A stretch of 64,000 bases of DNA, from assembly GCA_947579605.1 (NCBI GenBank), contig OX388328.1:10085684-10149683 (forward strand), given 5' to 3'. Numbering within the stretch: the first letter of the stretch is position 1; every line of letters begins with the position of its first letter. A model generated the notes under the pieces. That model saw only the letters and a program-made list of their open reading frames with translations, did no database searches and was not told the DNA's origin. This document shows positions 10,105-21,003 of the stretch, in pieces. Made by a program: the position numbers and the translations under genes. The DNA is from Athripsodes cinereus. Lineage: Eukaryota > Arthropoda > Insecta > Trichoptera > Leptoceridae.

Positions 10105-10850
10105 AAATGCCTTCTATTTTGAATGCAACATTGATGAGTTTTTAGGAATATATATATTTGTTAATATATTTGTCTAAAAAGGTATACATTAGAGATGAAA
10201 CGGATAGTTGTTTGGCCGGATACCGGATATCCGGCGAGCTGCGAGGCCGGATGGCCGGATATTCGGACCATCGTCTCGTTGCAGGCAACTAGCTAAATCG
10301 CTTGTTGCCTGCGAACGCTGAAAATTTAGTCTTTATTCACCATAATTTACCACTTGTCAATTTTGAGTATTAAGTTGTTGACTATTAATAATTCAAAATA
10401 TTTTCTTTGATAAGAAGTAGAACAAGAGCTGTATATTGTGTAATTGTAAGTTTTCCGACTTTAAATAAAAGATCTCATAATTATAAGCCATTTTATTGAT
10501 ATTTACCTCACAAAGATTAATGTATTGCATTTAATTATAGGAAATTGTCGTAGTTTTTGAATATCCGGTATCCGGCCGGATAGCAAATTTAGGTCGGATA
10601 CCGGATAGTTACCGGATATCCGTTTCATCTCTAGTATACATATTAAAGTCCCTGTTTCTTCATTAACCCTTATCCATCCACTGCTAGAAGATATTTGCCT
10701 TCTATTTTGGATGCAACATTGATGAATTTTTAGGAATATTTTTCTTTGGTAAATATATTTGTCTAAAAAAGGTTTTATTATGAAAGTCCCTTTCCCTTTA
10801 TCAACCCTCATCCATCCACTGCTAGACGTAGGCCTGTAAGATATTTGTGT
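10105..10850. repeat. ~150-bp direct tandem duplication, left copy split
   Basis: The left unit (TGCCTTCTATTTT, GCAACATTGATGA, TTTTTAGGAATAT, ATATTTGTCTAAAAA, then AAAGTCCCTGTTTC and CCATCCACTGCTAGA after the insert) is repeated with about 10-15% divergence at about 10690-10840. The left unit is interrupted by the hAT element at 10190-10633. Confidence 0.8.
10190..10633. mobile_element. Non-autonomous hAT element, 8-bp TSD
   Basis: The 444-bp element has 15-bp terminal inverted repeats (TAGAGATGAAACGGA / TCCGTTTCATCTCTA) and exact 8-bp target copies GTATACAT at 10182-10189 and 10634-10641. An 8-bp duplication and TAGAGATG-type ends fit the hAT superfamily. Both subterminal regions are rich in GGATATCCGG/CCGGATACCGG words, likely transposase-binding repeats. 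No transposase is encoded. Confidence 0.95.
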
Positions 10851-11034
10851 TCTCTGCCAACGCCTTCCACCTTAATCCCCTATTTTTTGTCGACTCCATC
10901 TTTTCGGAGTGAAATTTATATCCTGTATATAATTAAAATAAAATAATAAATTTAAATTTACAAAATTTATTAAACTAATTTTAATAAATCATAATTGTTA
11001 TTTGCCTAAATGTGTGCATATTATGTTTTTGAGT

Positions 11035-11170
11035 GTCTTGCAAAGGGCAGATATTCGATATCAGCGATGTTTTGTGCCACCCATCTTAGTTTTTTTGGCA
11101 CGAAGAGGACTTTTCCCATGTTTATTACATGCATTTGTAGGATATGCCTTGATTGTATAGCAATAGTAGT
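11035..11170 (+). repeat. S1 SINE, partial
   Basis: TCTTGCAAAGGGCAGATATT, TGCCACCCATCTTAG, GGCACGAAGAGGAC, TGTTTATTACATGCA and GGATATGCCTTGATTGTATA follow the S1 order. A deletion removes the CTACCCCACTT block. The tail is (TAG)n. Confidence 0.75.
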
Positions 11171-11198
11171 AGCCTTAATGTGATAATACATAGTTTGA

Positions 11199-11298
11199 AG
11201 ACATCACATAAACTCGCCCTCTGTACATTGATTTGTATAACTGATGTTTTTATGATACTTTGTACTGATTTGAAATATTAAGAATAAAATAAATAAAT
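11199..11298 (+). mobile_element. L-G 3' end
   Basis: ATAAACTCGCCCTCTGTACA matches the recurrent L-G terminus, followed by an AT-rich stretch and an (AAAT)n tail. Confidence 0.65.
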
Positions 11299-11686
11299 GA
11301 ATAAAATGATGCAATCAAAAATAATATTTAGTTACAAATGCCACATTTTCATATTAATATTATGTTACCCACTATATTGTTTTCCTTTTGCCTCTACCGT
11401 AATCATTCCAATCCTCTTCTTTTATATTCTGACCTCTATTGTAATGTATTCAATCATCCTTTCAGATTCATCCAGCTGTTAACTGGATGGGCACCTTCTT
11501 TGGATTTCAGGTACTAAACTTGATTTATCTAATATCCTTCATCCCAGAAATTCTCCAATCCCAGATCTCCCTCGCGATCAGTGTTAAAGAGTTCATTACC
11601 CAGTTTATACGTCTGTAAAGTTGTAAAGAATAAGAAAATAATATTTGTATTTTATAACTGCTTATTTTGTAGAACTCCATAATTAA

Positions 11687-11984
11687 ATGTAAATAAAAAC
11701 AAAAAACTTTGTAGATTTATTCTATGTACTTTTATTCAGTGACCAGGTTTCTACATGTTATGTCCAAATCTAGTATAGATACAGTTGTTTATTTGATTAT
11801 AATAAAACCTTTTAATTTTAATTACCATTAGTTTGTACCTGTTCGCATTGTATAAAATCATTTATAGAGAACAAAAATTTTGTATTAGGTCAGTTTGAAA
11901 AAGACATAACATGTCGAAACATGGTCACTGAATAAAAGTAGGTACATAGCATAACTCTACAAAGTTTTTTGTTTTTATTTACAT
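11687..11984. mobile_element. ~300-bp inverted-repeat element
   Basis: The left arm ATGTAAATAAAAACAAAAAA followed by CTTTGTAGA, TATGTAC, TTTTATTCAGTGACCA and ACATGTTATGTC is matched in reverse complement by the right arm ending at 11984, with a few indels. Arms are about 80 bp and the middle about 130 bp. It has no coding capacity and its superfamily is unknown. Confidence 0.85.
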
Positions 11985-11994
11985 TAAATAAAAT

Positions 11995-12400
11995 AATACA
12001 ATTTCTCATGCATGCTCTCCTGTTCAAATTGCTTTACACGTGATCGTCTTGTTTGATCTGGTTTATATTATGATCTTGCCATTTGACCCTCGATCGGCCA
12101 CGTCTCTGAGCACCATTCCTCTAAGCCAAATTTATAAAATTTATTTTTGAAAGATTAATCCCATATACTGATAGTATTTTATCGCTTCAATGGTAAAGGT
12201 GTACCGAAATCGATCGCGCTTTAAATAATCAAGTATCGGAAGTGCACTGTTTAATACTCAAAACATTAAAAAACAAATACATATCTTCCAAGTCATTCTG
12301 CTCTCTTTCATTCTTTCCACGTGTTCAAACCATCGTAACTGATTTACATTCATCTTGGGTATAACGTTGAACAACCATTCCACATTCCTCTCGTATAGCA
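11995..12400 (-). pseudogene. L-A2 RTE-type fragment, interrupted
   Basis: Minus-strand sequence encodes an RCSETWPIEGQMARS-like RTE tail in several frames (matching GHVERMNEDRMTKKIHLA at 32825-33075), with the NNLRW-type block at its right end. About 150 bp at 12136-12285 is foreign. It is flanked by CAAATTTATA and CAAATACATA, a possible imperfect target duplication. Confidence 0.65.
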
Positions 12401-13069
12401 CTTATGAAATGATATATGTGAAAATAGGATCTTAGATCGTCCAAAAAATGTTTAATTTTTATCGCCATGTGAGAATTTTTAAATTGAGTTTAGCCAATTT
12501 GCATATTTTATATTTATAGCATCATCGATATGAGATAATTCTATGATCTTTTTTATTTTATTATTCTATACATTTTTTATATTTATAAATATATTTTTAT
12601 AATTAATTGTATAGTGAATTATTGCCGTTTTAGATGGTTGTTACTATAAATTTACTTTTTTATATTACACGTTTAAAAATCCGATTATTAAAGATGACAA
12701 TTCTCCCATCGAGTTTCGATTTTCGAAAAATTTCAATCCCAATTTAAATACTGACAATTATGTTCCCTGGGTAAGCAATCCTCTTACGTATCCTATTTAT
12801 AAAAGAACAAAATATTATGGCGAAAGTATTCTTACAATTAATAATATTTCTTGACTTGAGGGTCATCAAAACCACCGTAAATTTATTCGAAGAATTGTTC
12901 AATTTGCTGAGATAGACCGAGTTTAAAGTTAATAAGATCATAAAATTGCATAATAATTTATCCATCGACGGTTTTTGATTGGTGTTCATGGACACGATTG
13001 AATTTAAGTATAAACTCACAACGGCGAAGTGCGCAAGAACAAAACTTATAAGATACACATACCTACATA
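12401..13069. other. No recognised feature
   Basis: AT-rich; the 104-codon minus-strand ORF at 12744-13058 resembles nothing I know and has the composition of random AT-rich sequence. Confidence 0.4.
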
Positions 13070-13185
13070 CATCTCTGATGCTGTGAAATCGTTGTTATAG
13101 GATCAGCATACCGTGAAAGAGGGTCGTTTAAGCTGTTGGAAACCTTGTGAATGAAAGAATTGTTGTCTTTATAGCTAACTATCAT
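13070..13185 (+). repeat. Family J repeat
   Basis: CTGATGCTGTGAAATCGTTG, TTATAGGATCAGCATACCGT and TATAGCTAACTATCATTAGC resemble 56400-56515 (CTGATGTCGTTGTTATAAGA, GTGAAAGAGG, TTATCATTTG). Confidence 0.45.
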
Positions 13186-13212
13186 TAGCAAATTATTAAC
13201 ATCGGGTTAGTT

Positions 13213-13332
13213 GGAAGAAATGGCGCCATTGCGATAAACTCGCCCTCTGTATATTGGTTTTATTTAATATGAATCAATTTTTGAATACATTTTCTTGCAA
13301 TCAATCAATATGTACATTAAAGAATAAATAAA
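13213..13332 (+). mobile_element. L-G 3' end
   Basis: TTAGTTGGAAGAAATGGCGC, GCGATAAACTCGCCCTCTGT and a TTGCAATCAATCAATATGTA to AAAGAATAAATAAA tail follow the L-G pattern. Confidence 0.75.
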
Positions 13333-13829
13333 TTTACATCGATATTTGTATTGACATCGATTGATTGTTTCAATCACTGGTAGGACTGGATCATCAAATT
13401 TATCTCTAGATCATTAGCTGGATTGTGTGTGAGATCCATCGATCAATCCAGGGGCGTCTCAGGTACGCCCCGTGCCTCCGATCCTCACCCCACCCCCCTC
13501 ACCCATCCTGTTTATTGTTATTATTATTCTTCTTCTCCTATAACCAATAAATATTTTTTTATTATGATTGTTGAATTTTTTATAAGTGCTCGTATTTTTA
13601 AATGTTATTGTGGTATGTTTGTTTGTGGATGTTTTTTGTGTTATTTGACATTGTTCATGTTAAGTGGTTTTTTTTTGTCGTGTAGGTGTAGATAGTTTTA
13701 GTTATTAGAATATTTATATTTTATTATGCATTCCATAAACATTTATTTTAATATATTAAAAAATGTATGAAAAGGTGTTCGTAAAAAAACACGAATAAGG
13801 AATTTAATATAAAAACATTTTAAACGTCT

Positions 13830-13975
13830 TCAAGTCAGTGATGGAGTATGCCACCCATCCTGAATGTCATATTTTTTACTCCACAAAAAAGGCGACCGCA
13901 TACATTTTCATTACATGTCCTTTTTTAGTCCACTGGCTACCTCGCTTGTAAGATATGCAATGATGGTGTTCATAG
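13830..13975 (+). repeat. S1 SINE, diverged
   Basis: GTATGCCACCCATCCTGAAT, GTCATATTTTTTACTC and CCACTGGCTACCTCGCTTGT to GATATGCAATGATGGTGTT keep the S1 order. It lacks the 5' head. Confidence 0.7.
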
Positions 13976-14394
13976 ATATGTAGGTACCTACCTAAATCTA
14001 CAAAAAACATTTATTTTTTATTATTTGAATGCTTTTATAAAATGTCATGAATTTACAGAAAAAAGACGTTTGATGAAAAAAAAACTTTCCTCAGCCTCTC
14101 AATACTGGATATCAAATATAAAAAAAATCTTTACCGTCAATATATTGTAACTAATTTACACCGCTCATATGTATGTTTGTCCGTGCCTACTAGCAATACA
14201 CACAGATAAATTCAACATTAAAAAAAATACAATAATAAATTATACACATTTCCTATAAGATTACACTCGTTTAAAAGGATAAAATATACATGATACATTC
14301 ATACGATGCACGGGCGTAACCTGTGGATTTTTTCTAGGAAAGACTTTAGCTAACATTTTATAATTATTGTTGCGATTGTCACATTTTTCACAGT

Positions 14395-14545
14395 AACAAG
14401 AAATTAAGACGTTCGTGATGGCTGATAAACTTCATCGATGAATTTAAGATGTAAAGTGTCTTAATTTTTTCGAACACTTAAAGGATTCTCGTAACTTGTG
14501 ACAAAGAGTGGGAGATCAATTCTTTTTCAGGTGATCCATGAAACA
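14395..14545 (-). repeat. S1 SINE, 5' head only
   Basis: Minus-strand copy of the S1 head: AAGAGTGGGAGATCAATTCT, TTCGAACACTTAAAGGATTC and AACTTCATCGATGAATTTAA. The 3' part is missing. Confidence 0.7.
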
Positions 14546-14806
14546 TATCAAACCATTAAAAATAACCAAGATTCTTTACACATATACCTATTATCGCACT
14601 TAAATTGTTCCCAGGTAAATACACAACTTTTCAAAATATGTATAATTTTGGTATAGGTAGTAATTTGAAAATTTTGAAATGTTTCACACCTAATTTATTT
14701 ACATTTTTGGAATCACCTTAAATTTTTCTGACTTAGAAGAAGGGGAGAGTGCAGTTTCCCACTTTCCCAGCTTAACATGTTTTACCCATACTTGATTAGT
14801 GACTAG

Positions 14807-15580
14807 TATGTTGAAAGAAATCGCGCCTCTGCGATAAACTTGATCGCTGTATATTCTCTATATAATGAGTTACAATCCACTGGATTGGTCTGCAACGAGT
14901 TTTGACTTTCTTCTCCATTCCTCCCTATTCTCAGCTAGTCTTTTCAGCTCTACGTATGAGCCACAGTTCATGTCCCTCTTCAGTTGGTCCATATACGCAT
15001 CTCTTGGTCGGCCTCTGCCATTAGTCCCTTCGGTCTTACTCTCCACAATGGCGATGAGTAATCCTGGGTGCCTGATGTTGTGGCCAATCCAGTTAGATCG
15101 TTGTTGGCTGATTCTCTTAAGAAGTTGCCTTTTTTCGCCTACCCTGGTTAATACTTCTACGTTTTCGATGTGTTCCGACCAATGGATCTTCAGCATGCGT
15201 CTGTAGCACCACATTTCAAAGGCCGCCAACCGTCCGCTTTCACTCTTGCTGATGGTCCACGTCTCGCAACCATAAAGCAGAATGCTCCATACAAAGGCTT
15301 TAGTTAGGTTCTTTCTTACGCTTAAATCATTGTTTGGTGATTCCAATATCTTAGATTTTTGATAAAAGCAATCCTTGCCTGGTTTATTCTGCTCACAATT
15401 TCCGATTTGGAGCGTCCATCTTGGTTTATTCTGCTGCCCAAGTACACGAATTCTCTTACTTGTTTGATGCTCACTCCATTCTCTATTTGATTCAAATATA
15501 TTCTCTATTTGATTTTAATGCATTTTTGTGTAAATTTGCTTGTTATCAATCTAAACAATAAAAAATAATACAAATTTTGT
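14807..15580 (+). mobile_element. L-G 3' end split by an RTE insertion
   Basis: The left part (GTTGAAAGAAATCGCGCCTC, TGCGATAAACTTGATCGCTG) ends at 14861. The L-G tail resumes at 15497 (TATATTCTCTATTTGATTTT, TTGCTTGTTATCAATCTAAA). The intervening 635 bp is the L-R copy. Confidence 0.8.
14862..15496 (-). pseudogene. L-R RTE LINE, 5'-truncated copy with frameshift
   Basis: Minus-strand protein matches the C-terminal part of the ORF at 30809-31771 (LLYGCETWTISKSESGRLAA; MLKIHWSEHIENVEVLTRV; GRPRDAYMDQLKRDMN). The open piece is 158 codons at 14870-15346. One deleted base near 15360 (copy 1 has one more A in the FNKKSK region) breaks the link to an upstream VSIKQVREFVYLGS segment. Exact 12-bp copies of TATATTCTCTAT at 14850-14861 and 15497-15508 are the target duplication. 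The 3' end GTAACTCATTATATA is identical to that of copy 1. Confidence 0.9.
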
Positions 15581-16742
15581 CTTCTTTCCTATTATTTTTG
15601 AGAAGCTCTGGTTACTACGCCCATGATACAATATGTGTATGATTACACAGAAACAACAAGGACTAGACTAGATACAGTATTATTATGATCAATCTAATTT
15701 ATTTATGTTTATGATGTATTATAGATATATGTTATGCATATATTTATATTTTTTATTGTTCTGATCAGGTCAGTTCTCACCCGGCGTCTTCAGAACTGTG
15801 AGATAGTTGTTAACGCGAAGGGTGACCATAATATTATTATAATTATTATTTATATATCCTGAATTTTTATGAGCATAATGATTTTGATGAGTGATTTATT
15901 CTTTTGGTGATGTTTTAAACCCCTATCTAGTGCGGCATTTATTCATTTATTTTATTCTTCTTGCACATCATCATTTACATAACAAAATCAACAAAGCAAT
16001 TCACATAAAGAAATGTGATGATTTGTAGTGGTGAGATAATCAATATATTAGTGGTATCTTCCAACTAACCACGATTTTATTTTGTTTGTATGTATCTAAA
16101 CAAGTTTTTCTAAGAACGCTTCGATATACGTGAATTTAATCGACATGTTTTGCGAATATGTAGGTAATACATAAAATAGTTGCCCTGTCAATTTTTATCC
16201 AGGTTTAAGTTTTTTTTTAAATTTTTATTCTATTTAGTCATTTTTATACCCTCAAGATATAACACGGGTAAAGCGTTAAACTCAATTTTCACATGGTAAA
16301 TCTTCCCTTAGCGAATGGTAATCTTCAAACATAGAATGGAATGAATTATAACGCAACAGTTTTTGTATTTACCGTAAAAATGTTTGAAACAATCTAAACC
16401 TGAGCAAAGATTTTTCGTTTTTAATTTTCTTTTTAATACATCATGGTCATCGTATTGATGCGTATCTGCTTAGTACAGAGATGCTGTCTGTCCGTCGTTA
16501 TGGAATGGCGTGATAAGCCACGCCCTCTATACCTAGTGCCTACATACTGTACACTCTACAGTAGGTACAGATACAGAGTACACACTATCTCGTTGTTATA
16601 TCACTCACGATTATATTCGGGTACAATTATGCTAGTATGTCTACTATATAAATAATATCGTGATACATTTTTATAGTAATATGCATTGCAATGTGAACAT
16701 CATTACCTTGTTTGTTCTTAATGTTTTTGCTTAAAAAAATCC
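15581..16742. other. No recognised feature
   Basis: AT-rich sequence without recognised genes or repeats. The block at 16440-16650 is less AT-rich and carries a 70-codon ORF that I do not recognise. Confidence 0.4.
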
Positions 16743-16848
16743 CTGTGGAAGACCCGGTAACGACTGTCTCTCCCACTCTTTTCCGTGAGTTTCGAGTGTT
16801 TTATTCAAAGCAGTTCGCTACCAATAAAACACTCGAAACTCGGAAAAC
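16743..16848. repeat. S1 head fragment with hairpin
   Basis: CTGTGGAAGACCCGGTAACG, TCTCCCACTCTTTTCCGTGA and GTTTCGAGTGTTTTA are the S1 head. The last 25 bp are repeated inverted at 16822-16848 (AATAAAACACTCGAAACTCG), forming a hairpin around 15 bp. Confidence 0.75.
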
Positions 16849-16969
16849 TATCTAAGGTATCTTAAGGGTGATTTTTCACAGAAGCAGTTTAAAGTTTTGT
16901 TTTTGTAATAAAAATAAAATATATTTAAAAAAACTAAAGCAAATTTTTACATGCATTATTATATACGAT

Positions 16970-17100
16970 ACTCATTACTCTCATTCATTAAATTATCTCG
17001 TATCTGTTATAATCATTTCTTATTTCCTAATACTTAACTAATTTTGACCAAAATTTGAACTTAGGATAGTTCTGCATCAAGGTAACGAGTTGTTAAAAAA
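16970..17100. repeat. Family X repeat, uninterrupted copy
   Basis: CTCATTCATTAAATTATCTC, ATCATTTCTTATTTCCTAAT and ACTTAGGATAGTTCTGCATC match 34740-35130, where two insertions split the same sequence. It serves as the empty-site reference. Confidence 0.8.
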
Positions 17101-17104
17101 AGTT

Positions 17105-17205
17105 ACTTCTTAAATTCAGCAATAAAATATGCCACCAAGTGTCTAACACAATTCCAGTTATCCTGTAACGGAGAGGACGGCTTGCATGTTTTCTACCTAC
17201 ATCTT
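17105..17205 (+). repeat. S1 SINE fragment
   Basis: TTAAATTCAGCAATAAAATA, TGCCACCAAGTGTCTA and ACGGAGAGGACGGCTTGCAT are diverged S1 middle blocks. Confidence 0.6.
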
Positions 17206-17914
17206 TTACTTAATATCTTATTGAATAATGATTATTCGAATGGGCAATGTTATGTCCCTAGATAAATGTTACCTAATCAAAACATTTATTTTATTTTTAT
17301 ACTATTTTGTTAACAATATTATATTATGATGATGATGTGCAAAAGAATAAATAAATAAATATTTTTTTCTCACAACAATTTATTGATTTGCTAACATCGT
17401 TGAAAAATAGAAATCGAATTTTCTAATTAGATTGAAAGCCTATCATCTTCATTATATTTTAAATAAAATCAAATTCTTTACATAAGTCCAAACCATCTAT
17501 GCTACACCGTTTAAATTTTAATTCATAATTAGTGAATACATACACATGTTTAATATTAAATTCTAATGTCCGGTTTACACTGTACAACTCGTTAGCGTGA
17601 AAATCTTTTCCATTTATAAAAATCTCATACTCATTCAATTAAATTAGTGTTATCCTACAAACCCGTGTATCATTTCATACTAAATTGTAATTTTATTTCT
17701 TTACAAGCATTACATACCCGATATTCGTCAGAGAATTATCATTCCTGTCCAGTAAAAGACAAATGTTAATAAAATATCACGAATAATGCATTTAAATTTT
17801 GTTATTATGATTTTTATTACATATTATGTGCTGTTGTGTTAATAAAGAAAAATAAATAAATAAATAAATCTTCAGTTCCTCGATGAGGTATGCAACCTAT
17901 TTTATTTTTTTATT
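17206..17914. other. No recognised feature
   Basis: AT-rich sequence ending in an (AAAT)n run near 17860. No gene or clear repeat was recognised. Confidence 0.4.
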
Positions 17915-18260
17915 TTATTTATTCTGTATGGATCAAACAGTTGTAACAATAAATATAAAGAAGCAGTTACAACAATGATCAAACAAATTAAGATCCCTTT
18001 CTTATCAACTAATAAACATAAATTTGAGGTATTTTATTAAACAAAAAGATACAGAAAGAATTAAAAATAATAAAACACATATAAAAATGTAAAAACAAAT
18101 ATAAAAATACGCTCATCCACCAAAGTCCACTATCTCGAATGTCTCGTTTTTGACTGGATCGAGTTCGTCTGCCCACAAGTATCTTTTTTGTGATTGATAA
18201 CCACACTGATATCAGTAGAAAAAGAGAGGAGATGCTCGTTGAAGTTCGTGGTCCATCCTC
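17915..18260 (-). repeat. Family I repeat (likely retroelement 3' end)
   Basis: Read on the minus strand, blocks GTGGACTTTGGTGGATGAGC, TTTATGTTTATTAGTTGATA and AGAAAGGGATCTTAATTTGT closely match 58500-58985 (+). Both end in GATCCATA-AATAAATA. A shared 3' UTR-like end suggests an unclassified LINE. Confidence 0.65.
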
Positions 18261-19299
18261 TGGACCTGTAGGACATGCAGAGTTAGTGGGCACAAGAAAA
18301 AACTTTATCAAGAACTTTTACACTTTTTTTGGTACCCTAATATCCCCTTCAAGTAGGTGCCTAACCAAACTGCATAGAGGACGGCATATTCCCCATATCT
18401 TTCCTTCCCTTTTTGCACCATAATTTTTGATGTGTGGGCGCTAAATCTAGAGTGCTCCCTCGGAGCTGCATTTCTCGCTTTAATGCGACATTATACCCTG
18501 TTTTTGCATATGTGTGTCGTTATGGAGTTACATATTATATCCAGGTGCGACTCGAGGTATATTGTGATGGTCGCTGCCCTTAAAAGATAACCAGGTTTTC
18601 TGCCTGGTTTTCTGATTTGTTCCTTCACGTGGCACACCTAATCAACAATGAATTATGTAAAAAGATGTTGATTATCTTATTCGTGACATACATATATACA
18701 ATCATACAAACAAACTGTTATCTTTTATCTGTGTATTTATTATTTATTTACATTAATACTGTCAGTTAGTCTGTGATGTCCGTATTAATAGTTTAATAAT
18801 ATAAAAATGATAAAGAATTAAGCTTCGTCTTCAGATGATTATTATGATTCTTGTCGTACCATTGTACATCTACAGCTGACGCGTTATAGACAGGTCTTTA
18901 CCTGGACTTTGAAATAATATGCCAGTCATTTTGATAAGTACCAAACATTGCCTTTTTTATCAACTCTTATAGATGACATGGGAATTCCTAAATCACTCGC
19001 AAACGAGTGGATGGCCTTGAGAAAAATAGAATAGAATAGACATGGGAATTGACATTCCTGCAACATCCATGGGTGAGGGAGGGTGCAACCCTTAATGTAA
19101 TGTAACTCTTATAGGTTTCTCTATTCTCTTTTTGTGTATTGTATATTCCAGAAATGGGGTAACCTGTGGATTCACTATAGAATGTTAACATAACATTACA
19201 TATAGGTACGTTAACATAATACATACATATATTGTTGATGAATTTATGAAAAACAAAATTTTAGATGTTAAATAAGGTACTTCAAAAGTGATGTGTAGA

Positions 19300-19363
19300 T
19301 CTATATGGCATTCCGTTCTCTCTGCCTACCCTATTTAGGACACGGCTTGAGGGTATAATATAG
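19300..19363 (+). mobile_element. L-A LINE 3' end
   Basis: GATCTATATGGCATTCCGTT, CTCTCTGCCTACCCTATTTA and GGACACGGCTTGAGGGTATA form the L-A terminus. Its TATAG tail served as the target of the next element. Confidence 0.8.
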
Positions 19364-19605
19364 CAAACTCAAAAAAATGTCAAACTCAAATCCTAACATG
19401 GGCCAAATAAAAAATTAAAAGTTAATGTGGGCCACAAAAAAATGTTTATACTATAAACTAGGTTTATTTTGAAAAGTATAAAAAAGGTAAAATTAATAAA
19501 GAGTATTTTTTTGTACCGTTATATTTTGTACTACTAGTGGGCCGTAAAGTTATGCGTTGTGGGCCGCATGCATGCGGCCCGCGGGCCGCAAGTTTGACAT
19601 GCTTG
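19364..19605. mobile_element. hAT-like MITE, 7-8-bp TSD
   Basis: The flanks TAATATAG (19356-19363) and CAATATAG (19606-19613) agree at 7 of 8 positions. The ends share ATGTCAAACT (left) and AGTTTGACAT (right). The right subterminal region is made of GGGCCGCATGCATGCGGCCC and GCGGGCCGCAA, typical of GC-rich hAT subterminal repeats. No ORF. Confidence 0.75.
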
Positions 19606-19797
19606 CAATATAGTTAGGTAGTTAGGCCCAGTTAGGTAGACATTAGTGACTTATCTTTTAAAATCTGTTTTGTAAATAAAATAAATAAATAAAAAATAAA
19701 AAAATAAAAAAAATAGTATAGTGATGTTTTACCAATACCCTTCTTTTACAGGACACTAGCTAAAATAAATAATATTTTATCTACCCTAATTAGTTAG

Positions 19798-19928
19798 TTT
19801 GAAGAGATCGCGCCTTTGCGATAAACTCGCCCTCTGTATATTGATTGTATTTAATTTGAATGTAAATATTTATGTAATTGTCTGTTATCAACGTACAGTA
19901 AAGAATCAATTAATTAATAAATAAAATA
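19798..19928 (+). mobile_element. L-G 3' end
   Basis: GAAGAGATCGCGCCTTTGCG, ATAAACTCGCCCTCTGTATA, CTGTTATCAACGTACAGTAA and AGAATCAATTAATTAATAAA: one of the best L-G copies. Confidence 0.8.
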
Positions 19929-19967
19929 AATTAGTTGTTGTTTAATATAAAATCCCGTTATCCCGTG

Positions 19968-20200
19968 GAGCACCCGGTAAAGAATTGGTCTCCCACTCTT
20001 CTGCGTAAGTTTTCGAGTGTCCTGTAAAAGGCAGACATTTTACATCTTAAATTCAGCGTTGAGGTTTGCCACCCATCCTGAATGTCTTGATTTTATACTG
20101 GCACAAAGAGGACAGTTTGTATGTTTCTTACATACAGCTGATCTGCTGGCTACCCCACTTGTGGGATATGCCGTGATGGTATAGTAGTAGTAGTAGTAGT
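19968..20200 (+). repeat. S1 SINE, full length
   Basis: The copy starts with CCCGTGGAGCACCCGGTAAA and passes GAATTGGTCTCCCACTCTTC, TTTCGAGTGTCCTGTAAAAG, GCCACCCATCCTGAATGTCT and CTACCCCACTTGTGGGATAT. It ends GCCGTGATGGTATAG plus (TAG)n. A short internal deletion removes the TGTTCGAAAAAATT block. It forms the left half of an inverted pair with 20469-20614. No clear pol III A/B boxes are visible, so the head's origin is unknown. Confidence 0.9.
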
Positions 20201-20206
20201 AGTTAA

Positions 20207-20460
20207 TATCGATGGCATAGCGCACAGAAGTGGTAAGTACAGTTTTCATAGTTTTGAGATAATCAATGTTGAAAGTTTGAGATGCCATACAATCTAGTAC
20301 TAACCACACATAGTTTTTGTTAAATATCTCGTGAATGACACAGAGTTACGCAATAATATTCCTAAGGAACATACTTCAGATGATATAGATTCGCATGCGT
20401 ATAATAACTCATTTTCGGTAAAAACTGCACTTACCACATCTGTGCGCTACACCATCGATA
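20207..20460. repeat. Inverted 40-bp flanks between two S1 copies
   Basis: Positions 20207-20246 (TATCGATGGCATAGCGCACA...) and 20421-20460 are inverted copies with about five mismatches. They lie immediately inside the (TAG)n tails of two oppositely oriented S1 copies. The spacer of about 174 bp is unique. Confidence 0.9.
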
Positions 20461-20468
20461 TAAAATAC

Positions 20469-20614
20469 CTACTACTACTACTATACCATCACGGCATATC
20501 CCACAAGTGGGGTAGCCAGCAGTTCAGCTGCATGTAAGAAACATGCAAACTATCCTCTTCGTGCCAATATAAAATCAAGACATTCAGGATGGGTGGCAAG
20601 TTTCATCGCTGAAT
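20469..20614 (-). repeat. S1 SINE, 3' part, inverted partner
   Basis: Minus-strand S1 from (TAG)n through CCCCACTTGTGGGATATGCC to the GCGATGAAACTTGCCACCC block. The head is missing. Confidence 0.9.
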
Positions 20615-20837
20615 AATATAAAATAAATAAATAAAAAGTAAACATATGTATCTGGCGCCATAAGTTTTTGTATAATTATGTTCCTACTGTCCATTTATAT
20701 TTTGTTCATGCTTAGTTTAATCAAATGTGAATTGCCTACTCAAATTCAATAGACCAAAATAATGCCATAATTAGTTGTGTCTTCAAAAAAAAAACTTTAA
20801 AATCATAATTCTGCATTGTACACATATAAAGTTCTCT

Positions 20838-21003
20838 ATTACTACCTGCTGCTACTACTACTTCTATACCATCACTGCATATCCCTACAAGAGGGGTAGA
20901 CAGCGACTTAACTGTATCTTATAAGCATTCAGATTGTCGTATTCGTGCAAAAAAATAATTAAGACATTCAGGATGGGTGGCTCGCCTCATCACTGAAATG
21001 TAG
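20838..21003 (-). repeat. S1 SINE, 3' part
   Basis: Minus-strand copy with tail (TAG)n, CTACCCCTCTTGTAGGGATA, and GCCACCCATCCTGAATGTCT-like blocks. It is more diverged than its neighbours. Confidence 0.8.

Noticed and set aside
12744..13058. 104-codon minus ORF as a gene
   Set aside because: AT-rich composition, no motif, and typical of chance ORFs in this window.
14515..14540. TTCTTTTTCAG as a splice acceptor
   Set aside because: It is part of the inverted S1 head and is followed directly by GTGATC with no open block.
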